Counted from the stretch's first letter, positions 32,929-42,314 are shown. The stretch: DNA of 64,000 nt from an uncultured Acidaminococcus sp. (GCA_905213155.1 CAJMHI010000001.1:1-64000), one strand, 5' to 3'. Notes: generated by a model not told the origin, from the letters alone. Numbers and translations: made by a program.

Positions 32929-34107
32929 ATGATAAATGAGAAAAAGACTGTGGTTGTGGGAACCCTTGGGGCCGGCTATGCAGCGCACCTCCATGGAAAC
33001 GGGTATGCTAAGGTAAACGGCGTGAATGTACGTCTGAAAACGATTTGTGATATTAAAGCGGACCTGGCTGAAAAAGTCAAAGCGGCTTATGGATATGAAC
33101 AGATTTGTACCGACTATGACAAGATGTTGGCGGATCCGGAAATTGATGTGGTGGATATTGTGACGCCGCCGTTTAACCACGTGGCCATGGCTGTCAAAGC
33201 ACTTAGAGCGGGTAAGCATGTCATCTGCGAAAAGCCCCTGACCGGCTATTTTGGGAAAAAAGGGGAAGAACAGGTAGGCAAAACACCTAAGACGAAAATG
33301 TATCAGGAAGTTCTCCGCTCCATGGAAGAATTAAAACAAGTCATGGCGGGAACGGACCGTAAGTTTTTCTATGCGGAAAACTTTGTGTATGCTACCCCGG
33401 TACAAAAAGCAGCAGAAATTATTCGGGCAAAAAAGAGCAAAGTTCTCTTTATGAAAGGGGAAGAAAGCTTGAAGGGCTCCAGCTCTCCCCTAGCTGGCAA
33501 ATGGAGCGGCACCGGCGGTGGTACGCTAATCCGTACCGGGACCCATCCTCTTTCCGGGATGCTGTGGCTTAAGCAGCAGGAAGCCTGGGCAAGAGGAGAA
33601 GTGATTACAGTAAAAAGTGTTACTGCCGACTGCGGTACGGCAACCCGCTGTCTGAATGAATACGAGCATCGGCACATTGCCGCCCGCCCCGAAGATGTGG
33701 AGGATTTTGGGACCATTATCCTGACCTTCTCCGATGGCACCAAGTGCATGACCATTGCTTCTGATACGGTACTGGGCGGAACCAAAAACTATATTGAAGT
33801 GTATAGCAATGACAGTGCCCTGCTATGCAACATCACACCCACGGATCTGTTAAATACCTATCTATTGGATGAAGATGGGATGGAAAACGTGGAAATCTCT
33901 GAAATGCTGCCGAAAAAACTGGGCTGGAACAAAGCCTTTGTGTCTGACGAAGTCATCCGGGGCTATACAGGAGAACTCCAGGACTTTATGGAAGCCGTTG
34001 CCTATGACCGGGAGGCAGCCTCTGGGTTTGACCTGGCCTATGAAACCATTAAGGTGATGTATGCCGCCTATCTGGCAGCAGAAGAAGGCAGACGGGTCGA
34101 GCTGTAA
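32929..34107 (+). CDS. Gfo/Idh/MocA-family NAD(P)-dependent oxidoreductase
   Basis: 392-residue enzyme. The Rossmann half shows a slightly atypical glycine motif (VVVGTLGAGYAAHLHGNGY), then VDIVTPPFNHVAMAVKALRAGKHVICEKPLTG with the EKP lysine. The C-terminal half is the beta-sheet substrate domain. It would oxidise or reduce a sugar, inositol or similar hydroxy compound, identity unknown. ATG 32929 follows GGAGGAGG. The neighbouring LysR gene and the carrier gene downstream suggest an inducible uptake-and-use unit. Confidence 0.9.
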   Translation: MINEKKTVVVGTLGAGYAAHLHGNGYAKVNGVNVRLKTICDIKADLAEKVKAAYGYEQICTDYDKMLADPEIDVVDIVTPPFNHVAMAVKALRAGKHVICEKPLTGYFGKKGEEQVGKTPKTKMYQEVLRSMEELKQVMAGTDRKFFYAENFVYATPVQKAAEIIRAKKSKVLFMKGEESLKGSSSPLAGKWSGTGGGTLIRTGTHPLSGMLWLKQQEAWARGEVITVKSVTADCGTATRCLNEYEHRHIAARPEDVEDFGTIILTFSDGTKCMTIASDTVLGGTKNYIEVYSNDSALLCNITPTDLLNTYLLDEDGMENVEISEMLPKKLGWNKAFVSDEVIRGYTGELQDFMEAVAYDREAASGFDLAYETIKVMYAAYLAAEEGRRVEL

Positions 34108-34129
34108 ATTTTATATGAAAAAACAATGC

Positions 34130-34156
34130 AGGAGGAGTCTTTTTAAGGCTCCTCCT
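34130..34156 (+). repeat. Strong hairpin after the oxidoreductase gene
   Basis: AGGAGGAG (34130-34137) pairs with CTCCTCCT (34149-34156) around an 11-nt T-rich loop. No T-tract follows, so it is not a classical terminator; it may protect the mRNA end. The rest of 34157-34236 shows only a weak repeat (TATTTTC ... GAAAATA). Confidence 0.55.
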
Positions 34157-34236
34157 AAAATTATGACTCAAAATTTGCATATTTTCTCTATCGTGTCACA
34201 ACAAACGTGGAAAATAGATAGTTTTTTATAATTTTA

Positions 34237-34265
34237 TTGTATTTTTGTGCAAATAGGTGTATGAT
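34237..34265 (+). promoter_or_regulatory. Promoter of the YfcC-type carrier gene
   Basis: TTGTAT (34237-34242), 17-bp spacer, TATGAT (34260-34265), leader of about 75 nt. Confidence 0.6.
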
Positions 34266-34348
34266 AAGTCCATCTTAATACTTTAATTCGCTGGAGCGGA
34301 GAGAAAAATAACTGCGCTGGAGAACTGGAGTAAAAGGGGAGGATAGAA

Positions 34349-35755
34349 ATGGCAGAAGTAAAAGCAGAAGAAAAGAAATCCCGGTTTGTACTGCCCCATA
34401 TTTACGTCCTGCTGTTCGGCGTTATCGTGGTATGTGCTGTTTTGACCTGGATCTTGCCCGCAGGGGAATTTGACCGTGTGACCAATGCCACAGGGCAAAA
34501 ACTGGTGGTGCCTGGTACTTTTCATTTGGTAGAAGGAAATCCCGTTGGGATTTTTGGCATGTTTAAATGTATCTATGACGGGCTTTGCAATGCAGCGCCG
34601 GTCACTATGTTTACCTTTGTGGCCTACGCTTTTATCGGCCTGATTATCGGCACGGGCGCCTTTGATGGCCTGGTGGCAGGGTTATTAAAGGTCTTTAAGG
34701 GCAAAACAAAAGTCGCCATCATCCCGATTTTTATTACGCTCATTGGCTTTGCGTCTTCTACCATTGGCGTGTTTGAGGAAACATTCCCGTTTATCCCTAT
34801 CTTTGTAGGCATTTCCATTGCACTGGGCTATGATGCCATTGTGGGTATGGCGATTGTGTCGCTCGCGGCGGCCATTGGGTATTCCGGCGCCTTTATGAAT
34901 CCTTTTACCGTAGGGACGGCGCAGAGCATTGCCGGGCTTCCCATTATGAGCGGGGCGGGATACCGAATCTTTTGCCATCTTTGCATGATTGTGGTAGCTT
35001 CAATTTATACCATCCGCTATGCCTTAAAAATAGAAAAAGATCCCACAAAGAGTCTTGTGTATGGCGATCCCAATGATTTTGCTATCAACCGGGCTGATGT
35101 AGAACAACACCGTTTCGGGATCCGGGAAAAGCTGGTGCTGCTGGTGCTGGCAACGGGTATCGGTATTCTTGTCTATGGCACTAAAACCTATGGCTGGTAT
35201 TTCAAGGAATTGTCAGCGCTCTTTATGATTATGGGGCTTTTGTCCGCTGTGATTATCGGCTGGAGTCCCAATGAAATTGCCCGGCGCCTGACCAAAAGCT
35301 TTGAAGATATTGCCATGGCTTGTATGATGATCGGTTTTGCCCGTGGGGTGCTGATGGTCATGCAACAGGGCAAAGTGATTGATACTTTTGTCTATGGCAT
35401 GTCCCTGCCGCTGGCGTCGTTGCCGCCGGTCTTATCCGCTGAGTGCATGCTACTGGTGCAGACCTTGCTGAACTTCCTGATTCCTTCCGGGAGCGGCCAG
35501 GCGGTGGTCAGCATGCCCATTATGGCACCGCTGGCAGACTTGCGCCATTTGCCACGGCAGCTGGCTGTTTTGTGCTTCCAGTACGGCGATGGGTTGTCCA
35601 ATATCTTGTGGCCTACCGCATTTGCACCGGTATGTTCTGCCATCGCAGGCGTGAAAGTGAACAAGTGGTGGCAATGGTTTATCCCCTTGTTCCTCCTATT
35701 GCTCCTTACCCAAATGGGCACCGTGGCATTGGCCCTTATCATCGGCTGGCAGTAA
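34349..35755 (+). CDS. YfcC/DcuC-superfamily anaerobic carboxylate or amino-acid carrier
   Basis: 468-residue membrane protein with about 12 hydrophobic segments. It opens with the family pattern HIYVLLFGVIVVCAVLTWILPAGEFDRV, and has repeated re-entrant-type loops (GFASSTIGVFEETFPFIPIF; NFLIPSGSGQAVVSMPIMAPLADL). The group (COG1288) includes putative basic-amino-acid and C4-dicarboxylate carriers; substrate not assignable. Start follows GGGGAGG. It lies 240 bp after the oxidoreductase and has its own promoter. Confidence 0.9.
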   Translation: MAEVKAEEKKSRFVLPHIYVLLFGVIVVCAVLTWILPAGEFDRVTNATGQKLVVPGTFHLVEGNPVGIFGMFKCIYDGLCNAAPVTMFTFVAYAFIGLIIGTGAFDGLVAGLLKVFKGKTKVAIIPIFITLIGFASSTIGVFEETFPFIPIFVGISIALGYDAIVGMAIVSLAAAIGYSGAFMNPFTVGTAQSIAGLPIMSGAGYRIFCHLCMIVVASIYTIRYALKIEKDPTKSLVYGDPNDFAINRADVEQHRFGIREKLVLLVLATGIGILVYGTKTYGWYFKELSALFMIMGLLSAVIIGWSPNEIARRLTKSFEDIAMACMMIGFARGVLMVMQQGKVIDTFVYGMSLPLASLPPVLSAECMLLVQTLLNFLIPSGSGQAVVSMPIMAPLADLRHLPRQLAVLCFQYGDGLSNILWPTAFAPVCSAIAGVKVNKWWQWFIPLFLLLLLTQMGTVALALIIGWQ

Positions 35756-35786
35756 AAGTGACATAATATAAAAAATGCATAGAAAA

Positions 35787-35831
35787 AACGAGGAAAAGAG
35801 ACGTTAGCAAAAATATCTTTTCCTCGTTTTT
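35787..35831. terminator. Bidirectional terminator between carrier gene and lexA
   Basis: A perfect 13-bp stem, AACGAGGAAAAGA (35787-35799) with TCTTTTCCTCGTT (35816-35828), flanked by A-run on the left and T-run on the right. Confidence 0.92.
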
Positions 35832-35850
35832 GTACTTTTAGGATAGGGAA

Positions 35851-36480
35851 TCAAAGGGTACGGAAGACGGCGATGACGCGGCCTTTAATTTCAATATTGT
35901 CCGTGCCCACAATGGGGTCATAGGCTTCGTTCTCTGGCTGCAAGCGGATTTGTTTCAGTTCCCGGAAGTACCGCTTAACAGTGGTTTCTTCCCGATCAAT
36001 CAGGGCGACTACGATATCCCCGTTGGTGGCATAATTCTGCTTCCGGACGAAGATATAGTCATGATCCAGGATACCGGCATTTTTCATGCTGTCACCTTCT
36101 ACCACCATCATGAACACATCTTCTCTGCAGCCAATCAGATCCAGTGGAATGGGGTAGGTGTCCTCAATATTTTCTACTGCCAGCATCGGATCTCCGGCAT
36201 GCACGGCTCCCACCAGGGGAACCGGAACCATGCTTTTTTTGCGCCAGCCAACTTCCTGGGTAAGCCCATAGGTACGGGGCTTTTCCGGATCCCAGGTGAC
36301 AAAACCCGCTTCTGCCAATTTTTTGAGGTTGTTGTGAACGGAGGCGCTGGAAGAAAGGCCCACGGCTTTTCCGATTTCCCGTACGGACGGAGGATAGCCG
36401 TTAGAAAAAATATATTGTTTGATAAATTCCAGAATACTGCTCTGCCGTGCGTTGATGACTTTGCTGGGTTCTTGTTCCAT
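35851..36480 (-). CDS. lexA: SOS repressor LexA
   Basis: 209-residue repressor and self-cleaving protease. N-terminal winged helix (residues 1-70; PPSVREIGKAVGLSSSASVHNNLKKL), cleavage site Ala95-Gly96 in VGAVHAGDP, catalytic Ser131 (VEGDSM) and Lys169 (EETTVKRY). It stands alone with its own strong promoter. The leader contains no GAAC-N4-GTTC box, the core of the Gram-positive LexA site, so its own operator here must differ or be degenerate. Confidence 0.97.
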   Translation of the reverse strand: MEQEPSKVINARQSSILEFIKQYIFSNGYPPSVREIGKAVGLSSSASVHNNLKKLAEAGFVTWDPEKPRTYGLTQEVGWRKKSMVPVPLVGAVHAGDPMLAVENIEDTYPIPLDLIGCREDVFMMVVEGDSMKNAGILDHDYIFVRKQNYATNGDIVVALIDREETTVKRYFRELKQIRLQPENEAYDPIVGTDNIEIKGRVIAVFRTL

Positions 36481-36568
36481 GATTTCCGTTCTCCTTGTAT
36501 ATCACTAGATTAGTCTGGTTTTGGTTCCGAGCTGTGCAAAATGGGCACACAGGCCCTAAATCAAATAA

Positions 36569-36611
36569 AGTATAACAAGGATTTTACCGCCTGTCAAACA
36601 GGCGTTTGACA
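36569..36611 (-). promoter_or_regulatory. lexA promoter with inverted repeat over the -35
   Basis: On the minus strand TTGACA (36597 to 36592), 17-bp spacer, TATACT (36574 to 36569). The -35 is half of the perfect inverted repeat TGTCAAAC-AGGC-GTTTGACA (36592-36611). Confidence 0.8.
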
Positions 36612-36634
36612 AAAAAGACTCCCCGAGGGGAGCC
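36611..36634 (-). terminator. Terminator of the SsuABC-type operon
   Basis: On the minus strand GGCTCCCC-TC-GGGGAGTC is followed by six T (36616 to 36611). It ends at the inverted repeat of the lexA promoter. Confidence 0.9.
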
Positions 36635-36648
36635 TTTTGCTGGGAGGT

Positions 36649-37602
36649 CTATTTTACGAACAGACTGTCCACATCCACTTTCTTTTCCATCATGCCGGAT
36701 TCCACCAAAAAGTCCTGCGTTTTTTTCAAAGAAGCAATGGCTTCCGGTGTAATCTCCATGCTGAAGTCATACAAGGGCGCCATATCTTTAACCGCCTGCA
36801 AGGGTAAATCCGTCGCCTTGGCGGTCATGTTTTCTGCCGCAGTGGGGTTTTTCTTAATAAAGTCCAGGGTTTCTTTCTGGACTGCCAGGAAGGTATCCAC
36901 CAGATCTTTATGTTCTTTATAAAATTTTCCGCTGACAGCTGTAACGGTAAGGCCGGACACCAAGTTTTCACCCGTCGTAACGATATGGGCCCCTTTCCTT
37001 TCCATGGTGTAGGCCATAGGGCCGGCAAGAAGTGCACAATCGGCGCTGCCATTGATCAGGGCTGCTGCGGCCTGGGGAATGCCCATATTCACAAACTTAA
37101 CGTCTTTCATGGAAAGGCCGCCTTGTTTCAGATAGGCTACCAGCAGTTCGTTTAAAATCGTTCCTTTAGGCCCGGCAATGGTCTTTCCTTTTAGATCTGC
37201 AGGGCTTTTGATGGTAGTGTCCTTGGAAAACAGACGGAAAGCCTTCGGTGCCTGAGAATACAGGCTGACGATTTTAATATCGGCCCCGTTGGCAGCGGAT
37301 AAAAGGACGGAAGAACCACCGACGCAGTTCAAGAATTGGATATCGCCGCTGGCAAGGGCGGCAGTTTGGTCGGCTCCGGAAGTAATGGTGGAATAGCTGG
37401 CGGTAATATCTTTTTCCTTGAATTTCCGCTCAAAGCTTTGCTGCTGTTTCTCCACAATGGATGGGATATTAAGCGGCGCCTGTACATAGGTTAGGCTGAC
37501 CTTATCCACTTTGGAAGAAAGCGGGTTACTGCAGCCGCCTACGATGGCTGACGCAGCTAGTAAAAATACGCAAAGTGCGGCGCTCCACTTTTTTTTTATC
37601 AT
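36649..37602 (-). CDS. ABC transporter substrate-binding lipoprotein (SsuA/TauA/NMT1-like)
   Basis: 317-residue lipoprotein: basic MIKKKWS, hydrophobic core, lipobox VGGC. The mature part resembles aliphatic sulfonate, taurine, nitrate or thiamine-precursor binding proteins (SLTYVQAPLNIPSIVEKQ; DLKGKTIAGPKGTILNELL). Last gene of a permease-ATPase-binding protein operon on the minus strand. ATG 37602 was chosen; TTG 37605 is also possible after AAAGGA. The ligand cannot be read from sequence. Confidence 0.88.
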   Translation of the reverse strand: MIKKKWSAALCVFLLAASAIVGGCSNPLSSKVDKVSLTYVQAPLNIPSIVEKQQQSFERKFKEKDITASYSTITSGADQTAALASGDIQFLNCVGGSSVLLSAANGADIKIVSLYSQAPKAFRLFSKDTTIKSPADLKGKTIAGPKGTILNELLVAYLKQGGLSMKDVKFVNMGIPQAAAALINGSADCALLAGPMAYTMERKGAHIVTTGENLVSGLTVTAVSGKFYKEHKDLVDTFLAVQKETLDFIKKNPTAAENMTAKATDLPLQAVKDMAPLYDFSMEITPEAIASLKKTQDFLVESGMMEKKVDVDSLFVK

Positions 37603-37630
37603 CAATGTTATCAAATCCTTTCTATGTGAT

Positions 37631-38317
37631 TTATTCCAGGGCAGTAAGCAGCCTGCGCTTTTCCGCTATAAAGACAGGGGATAACAGGTCACGTGCCGTT
37701 TTTTCTTCTTCCAGCCGGGCGCTATAGGCAATGCGGTCATTTTTCAAGACCAGTAAACGGTCGCCTAAGGTCAAGGCTTCGTCTATATTATGAGTCACCA
37801 AAATAGTACCAATCTGTACTTTTTCCTCTAAATGAAGCAGCTCCTGTTGCATCTGCGTCCTGGTGAAGGGATCAAGAGCTGCAAAGGGTTCATCCATGAG
37901 AATCATCTGGCTATGCATGGCCAGCGTTCGTGCGAGAGATGTCCGCTGCTGCATCCCGCCGGAAAGGGCACCAGGATAGAGATCTTGTGCTTTGGTTAAG
38001 CCGGTCATCTGCAGCAGGGATTGCAACTCTTCAGAAGAGTAATGGTTACCCATGCCAAGGGCAATATTTTCTCCGCAGGTCAGCCAGGGAAAGAGTCTTG
38101 CTTCCTGGAACATCATACCAAGAGTAAGCCCTTCCGGCCGTAGGATCGTGCCGCTGTCCGGCGTCTCCAGCCCAGCCAGTAGCCGTAGCAGCGTCGTTTT
38201 GCCGCAGCCGCTTTTTCCCAGAATCACCGTACAGCGATTTTCGGGAAAGGATGCCTCCAGATGCTGCAAGACGGTATTTGCCCCGTAGGCTTTATTTATA
38301 TTGTGCAATTCAATCAT
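37631..38317 (-). CDS. ABC transporter ATPase (SsuB/TauB-like)
   Basis: 228-residue ATPase: Walker A GKSGCGKTTLLRLLAG, Q-loop MMFQEARLFPW, signature LSGGMQQRTSLARTLA, Walker B MILMDEPFAALD, His switch THNID. ATG 38317 follows GAAAGGC and overlaps the permease end by 8 nt (ATGATTGA), indicating translational coupling. It powers the importer with its two neighbours. Confidence 0.95.
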   Translation of the reverse strand: MIELHNINKAYGANTVLQHLEASFPENRCTVILGKSGCGKTTLLRLLAGLETPDSGTILRPEGLTLGMMFQEARLFPWLTCGENIALGMGNHYSSEELQSLLQMTGLTKAQDLYPGALSGGMQQRTSLARTLAMHSQMILMDEPFAALDPFTRTQMQQELLHLEEKVQIGTILVTHNIDEALTLGDRLLVLKNDRIAYSARLEEEKTARDLLSPVFIAEKRRLLTALE

Positions 38318-39074
38318 GAGATGCCTTTCGTTCATAGGGCAAAAGCCACCAGGTCAGGCAGGAAAAGATACCATCCAGCAAGAGCCCAAGGGCTCCGATC
38401 ACTAAAATCCCAATGATCACTTTATCACTGCGGCTCATAGCCTGTGCGTCCAAAATGAGATAGCCGAGGCCGCTGTCACTGGCTACCATTTCCGCACCGA
38501 TTATAGCCCGAAGGCTGTAGCCCATTCCTAGTTTCAGTCCTGTTAAGATATTGGGCAGGGCAGCGGGGAGCCGGATCTTTCGTAAGGTTTCCAACGGGGT
38601 AAATCCCAGTATTTTCCCCACTTCTAATAATTTACTGTCACAGTGGCGGAAGCCGTCATCCATATTCAGGTACATAGGGAAAAAAGAAGCAAGCACAATA
38701 ATAATGGTCTTTGGCAGTTCACCAATGCCAAACCATAAAATCAGCAGCGGAATCAGGGAAATAGGCGGTACATGCCGCAACACTTCTAATATCCCGCTGT
38801 ACCAGCGGCGCAGATGAGGATAAAGCAGCCCCAGGCTGCTGCAAATAATGGACAGCAAAAATGCCCAGCCAAAGCCCCACAAAATGCGCCGCAGGCTGAT
38901 AAGAATGTGGCGCGGAAGCTCTCCCGTGCGCAGCATTTTATACCCTGTCTGCCAAACTGTTTCGGGAGCGGGGAGAATATAGGCGGTCCAAAGGTTGCCG
39001 GCGCTGGCGCCCTGCCACAAAAGGAGCAGCAGGATAAAAGGGATAAGACTGGTAAGGCTGGTAAAGCGTTTCAT
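38310..39074 (-). CDS. ABC transporter permease (SsuC/TauC-like)
   Basis: 254-residue inner-membrane protein with about six helices and the EAA loop (KLLEVGKILGFTPLETLRKIRLPAALPNILTGLKLG, 38630 down to 38523). ATG 39074 follows AAAGGAG; an in-frame ATG further upstream has no such site. First gene of the operon; a promoter must lie in the short gap after the tctA terminator. Confidence 0.93.
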   Translation of the reverse strand: MKRFTSLTSLIPFILLLLLWQGASAGNLWTAYILPAPETVWQTGYKMLRTGELPRHILISLRRILWGFGWAFLLSIICSSLGLLYPHLRRWYSGILEVLRHVPPISLIPLLILWFGIGELPKTIIIVLASFFPMYLNMDDGFRHCDSKLLEVGKILGFTPLETLRKIRLPAALPNILTGLKLGMGYSLRAIIGAEMVASDSGLGYLILDAQAMSRSDKVIIGILVIGALGLLLDGIFSCLTWWLLPYERKASHD

Positions 39075-39103
39075 CCTGTGTCTCCTTTCGTCAGGCTGCA
39101 TAG

Positions 39104-39127
39104 AAAAGCCGCATCAAGCGATGCGGC
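39104..39127 (-). terminator. Terminator of the tctCBA operon
   Basis: On the minus strand GCCGCATC-GCTT-GATGCGGC followed by TTTT. It separates tctA from the SsuABC-type operon. Confidence 0.85.
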
Positions 39128-39137
39128 CTACTGATTG

Positions 39138-40655
39138 TTACGTCTGCGGACTTTCCAGGTCCTTGTCTTTTTCCTTCTTGAAGAATTTCATCACGAAGGG
39201 GGAGAGCAGGGACAACAGGCAAAGGCCCAGCAAAATCTTGCAAATATTGGTAGAAAGGAGAATGCTAAGATCCCCACCGGATAGGCTGAGGCTCCGGCGC
39301 AGTCCTCTTTCGCCCAAGGGGCCAAGAATGAGAGCCAGCACAACGGCGGCGGTATTCATGTTGGTTTTGCGCATTAGGTACCCGATGATTCCGAAGATGA
39401 ACATGATTTCTACGTCAAAAACGCTGTTATTGATGGCAAAGGAACCTACTACGCACAGCACAAAAATACAGGGAATCAGGATTGCGTCTGATACCCGGGC
39501 AATCTTGGCAAAAAGACGAGCCCCGATCAGGCCAATCACCAGCATGAAGAACTGGATAAACACAAACCCGCCAAAGAAGGTGTAGGTCATTTCCGCATAC
39601 TTGGTAAAGAGCTCCGGTCCTGGCTGCAAGCCGTGAATAATCAGTCCGCCCATAAGCACAGCCGTAACACTTTCACCTGGGATACCCAGGGTCAGTGTCG
39701 GAATCAGGGAGCCGCCGGTTACCGCATTGTTGGCAGCTTCGCTGCCGGCTACCCCTTCCATGGAGCCATGGCCAAAAAGTTCTTTGTGTTTGGAAAAGCG
39801 CTTGGCTTCATTGTAGCCCATAAAGCAGGCAATGGAAGCGCCGGCGCCTGGTAAAATACCAATGATATTCCCGATAATCCAGGAACGCAGGATGGTGGGC
39901 GTCAGCATTTTCAGCTCGGAGAAGCTAAGAAGAATCTTGTCTTTAAATTTCGCCGCAAGTCCCCGCTGCACAATGGCCTTTTCCGCCAGAATAAAGGCCT
40001 GGCTCATGGAAAAAAGTCCAATCAGGGCACAGGTGATATTGACACCATTATAAAGAGCATCCTGGCCGAACATAAAACGTTCTGCGCCTTCCATAGGATC
40101 CATCCCGATGGTGGAGATTACAAGACCAAAAGCGCCGCTGATCAGTCCCAGAATCATGGAATCTGTATTAATCCCGGCGATAATGGTAAGACCAAAAAGG
40201 CTCAGCCAGAAATATTCAGGACTGCCAAACTCCATAGCAAGGCGTGCCAAAAGCGGTGCGAAAAAGTACAGGGAAATGCAGCTTAATAAACCACCAAAAA
40301 AAGAAGCGGTGCAGGCTGTTCCCAGTGCTTTACCTGCCTGGCCTTTTAAGGTCATGGCATAGCCATCAATGGCTGTTGCAGCAGAAGCCGGGGTACCTGG
40401 CGTATGAATTAAGATGGCAGAAATCGAGCCGCCAAAAATAGCACCGCAGTAAATCCCGCCCAGCATAATTAGCCCCGTGGAAGGATCCATCCCGAAGGTC
40501 AGCGGGAGCAGCAGTGCCACCCCCATGGCAGCAGATAATCCCGGCATACAGCCGATGATAATTCCCATGGTAACACTGGCAGCCATGGTTACGATATTCA
40601 GCGGCGTCAGGGCATTGACCAGTCCCATCAGCATAAGTACATATTGATTATCCAT
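39138..40655 (-). CDS. tctA: Tripartite tricarboxylate transporter large permease TctA
   Basis: 505-residue membrane protein with about 12 hydrophobic segments and the TctA signatures GIIIGCMPGLSAAMGVALLLPLTFGM, SISAILIHTPGTPASAATAIDGYAM and IPTLTLGIPGESVTAVLMGGL. Together with TctB and the TctC binding protein it imports carboxylates with a cation. Start follows AAGGGGG. Last gene of tctC-tctB-tctA. Confidence 0.95.
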   Translation of the reverse strand: MDNQYVLMLMGLVNALTPLNIVTMAASVTMGIIIGCMPGLSAAMGVALLLPLTFGMDPSTGLIMLGGIYCGAIFGGSISAILIHTPGTPASAATAIDGYAMTLKGQAGKALGTACTASFFGGLLSCISLYFFAPLLARLAMEFGSPEYFWLSLFGLTIIAGINTDSMILGLISGAFGLVISTIGMDPMEGAERFMFGQDALYNGVNITCALIGLFSMSQAFILAEKAIVQRGLAAKFKDKILLSFSELKMLTPTILRSWIIGNIIGILPGAGASIACFMGYNEAKRFSKHKELFGHGSMEGVAGSEAANNAVTGGSLIPTLTLGIPGESVTAVLMGGLIIHGLQPGPELFTKYAEMTYTFFGGFVFIQFFMLVIGLIGARLFAKIARVSDAILIPCIFVLCVVGSFAINNSVFDVEIMFIFGIIGYLMRKTNMNTAAVVLALILGPLGERGLRRSLSLSGGDLSILLSTNICKILLGLCLLSLLSPFVMKFFKKEKDKDLESPQT

Positions 40656-40669
40656 AACGTTTTACCCCC

Positions 40670-41128
40670 TTATAGAAATTCCGACAGCAGTTCGCCCGGA
40701 GGCAGGGGAACGTTAAGAAATTCGCTAAAGACTATATAAATGAGCGCCAAAAGTACCACCAGGGTAAGCACAATGTATTTTTGGGGAATATGGAAAAACA
40801 GTAGCATGCCGCCCAGATACAAGATGGCTGCAGGATAAAATCCAATCAGATACATGGCAATAAAAAAAGCGATACAGCTGCCAGCCATGACAAAAAACTG
40901 TTTGGGCAAAAACCCCTTCCATACTTCTGGCAGATCATTGACAAGCGCCAGATGACCGTGGCAGCTGACCACCATTTTGATCAGCTGCAGCACGGTCAAA
41001 ACCGCCAAAAGGCCAATGACAAATTTGGGATAGTGCTGGGCTGCCGGCGGCAGTTCCAGCGTTTGGTTGTAGAAGAACCCACAAAATCCCAACATGAAAA
41101 TAACAATACAAAGTTCCGATTTTTTCAT
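40670..41128 (-). CDS. tctB: Tripartite tricarboxylate transporter small subunit TctB
   Basis: 152-residue membrane protein with four hydrophobic segments, typical size for TctB, and weak sequence conservation as is normal for this subunit. It is recognised mainly by position between tctC and tctA and by the N-terminal LPPAAQHYPKFVIGLLAVLTVLQL. Confidence 0.88.
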   Translation of the reverse strand: MKKSELCIVIFMLGFCGFFYNQTLELPPAAQHYPKFVIGLLAVLTVLQLIKMVVSCHGHLALVNDLPEVWKGFLPKQFFVMAGSCIAFFIAMYLIGFYPAAILYLGGMLLFFHIPQKYIVLTLVVLLALIYIVFSEFLNVPLPPGELLSEFL

Positions 41129-41159
41129 AGTTGAAGTTCCTTACAGGCGGTTTCGTTTC

Positions 41160-42155
41160 TTATTGGTAGAGTTTGGATACCACATCTTTACAGAAGGCCA
41201 GTTGTTCTTCAATTAGCTTGCCCAGTTCCTTGCTGTCCATGTAGTGGAGTTCCAGACCAGCGTTCTTGTGATCCCGGATGGTCTGTTCGTCGGTCATGGT
41301 CAGTTTGAAGGCATCTTCATAGAACTTAATGATATTGGCCGGAGTTCCTTTGGGAGCAACCAGGGCACGGGCAGAGCCATACCATTTGTTGTAGTAACCC
41401 AGTTCACCCAAGGTGGGAACATCTTTCAGGGCATCCACCCGTTTTTCGCTGAATACGCCCAGCACTTTCAGTACGGCATTGTTGCCACGGATCAGGGATT
41501 CAATATCGCCCAGCTTAGCACAGGAGAAATCTACTTCGCCTTGACGCAGTGCCAGCAGCTGATCCGCTGTGCCGCCATAGGGGACTGCATTGTACTTAAA
41601 GTCGGCAGATTTGGCTAAAAGCTGTGCAGCTGTATGGTTGGAAGCCTGTACTCCGTTGGTGGAAGCTTTCAGCTGACCAGGATGGGCCTTGGCATACGCA
41701 ACTAAGTCTTTCAGGCTGTTAAACTGGCTGTCTTTTTTCACGACCACGACACCAGTTTCCAGCAGGTGGTTGGCAATGGGAACAATGCTCTTGTCGTCAA
41801 AGGCAGCGCCTTTTTGCAGGGCCAGGGTGGTGTAGGTGGGCAGGTTGATGAACCCGATGGTGTAGCCATCCGGCTTGGCTTTTACCAGTTCCGTCCAACC
41901 GATTTTGCCGTCCGCACCGGGTTTATTTTCAATGATCAGGGTATGGCCAATGAATTTTTCTGCATCCTTGCACAGTACCCGCGCCCCGGTATCTGTGCCG
42001 GACCCCGCCTTATAGGCCACAATCACTTTGATGTCTTTCTGGGGCTTCCAGGCATCTGCGGACTTTTGGTCTGTTTTGTTTCCCCCGCCGCAGGCTGCTG
42101 CTGCCAGTGCCGTGGCACACAGGGCGGAAGCCGCCAACAGTTTCTTCAATTTCAT
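41160..42155 (-). CDS. tctC: Tripartite tricarboxylate transporter binding lipoprotein TctC
   Basis: 331-residue substrate-binding protein (Bug family). Signal peptide with lipobox AAAC, then the family opening (WKPQKDIKVIVAYKAGSGTDTGARVL) and PGADGKIGWTELVKAKPDGYTIGF. ATG 42155 lies nine bases after AAGGAGG; a nearer ATG in frame overlaps the ribosome site. First gene of the operon, with a promoter at 42286-42314. Substrate is probably a carboxylate but not defined. Confidence 0.94.
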   Translation of the reverse strand: MKLKKLLAASALCATALAAAACGGGNKTDQKSADAWKPQKDIKVIVAYKAGSGTDTGARVLCKDAEKFIGHTLIIENKPGADGKIGWTELVKAKPDGYTIGFINLPTYTTLALQKGAAFDDKSIVPIANHLLETGVVVVKKDSQFNSLKDLVAYAKAHPGQLKASTNGVQASNHTAAQLLAKSADFKYNAVPYGGTADQLLALRQGEVDFSCAKLGDIESLIRGNNAVLKVLGVFSEKRVDALKDVPTLGELGYYNKWYGSARALVAPKGTPANIIKFYEDAFKLTMTDEQTIRDHKNAGLELHYMDSKELGKLIEEQLAFCKDVVSKLYQ

Positions 42156-42285
42156 CTTCCTCATCCTCCTTAAATAATGTAACAATTTTACAACTTTCAT
42201 TGTATCCCGGCTGCGTCCAGAAACCGTCAGTCCTATGGAAAACTGCGCATCCCCTCATGCGTACACAATGATGCTTGCTGCTTTG

Positions 42286-42314
42286 ATTATACTGGCAACC
42301 TATAGAAAAGTAAA
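42286..42314 (-). promoter_or_regulatory. Promoter of tctCBA
   Basis: On the minus strand TTTACT (42314 to 42309), 17-bp spacer, TATAAT (42291 to 42286). The palindrome at 42332-42353 is centred about 63 bases before the predicted start, near a class I activator position. Confidence 0.55.
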
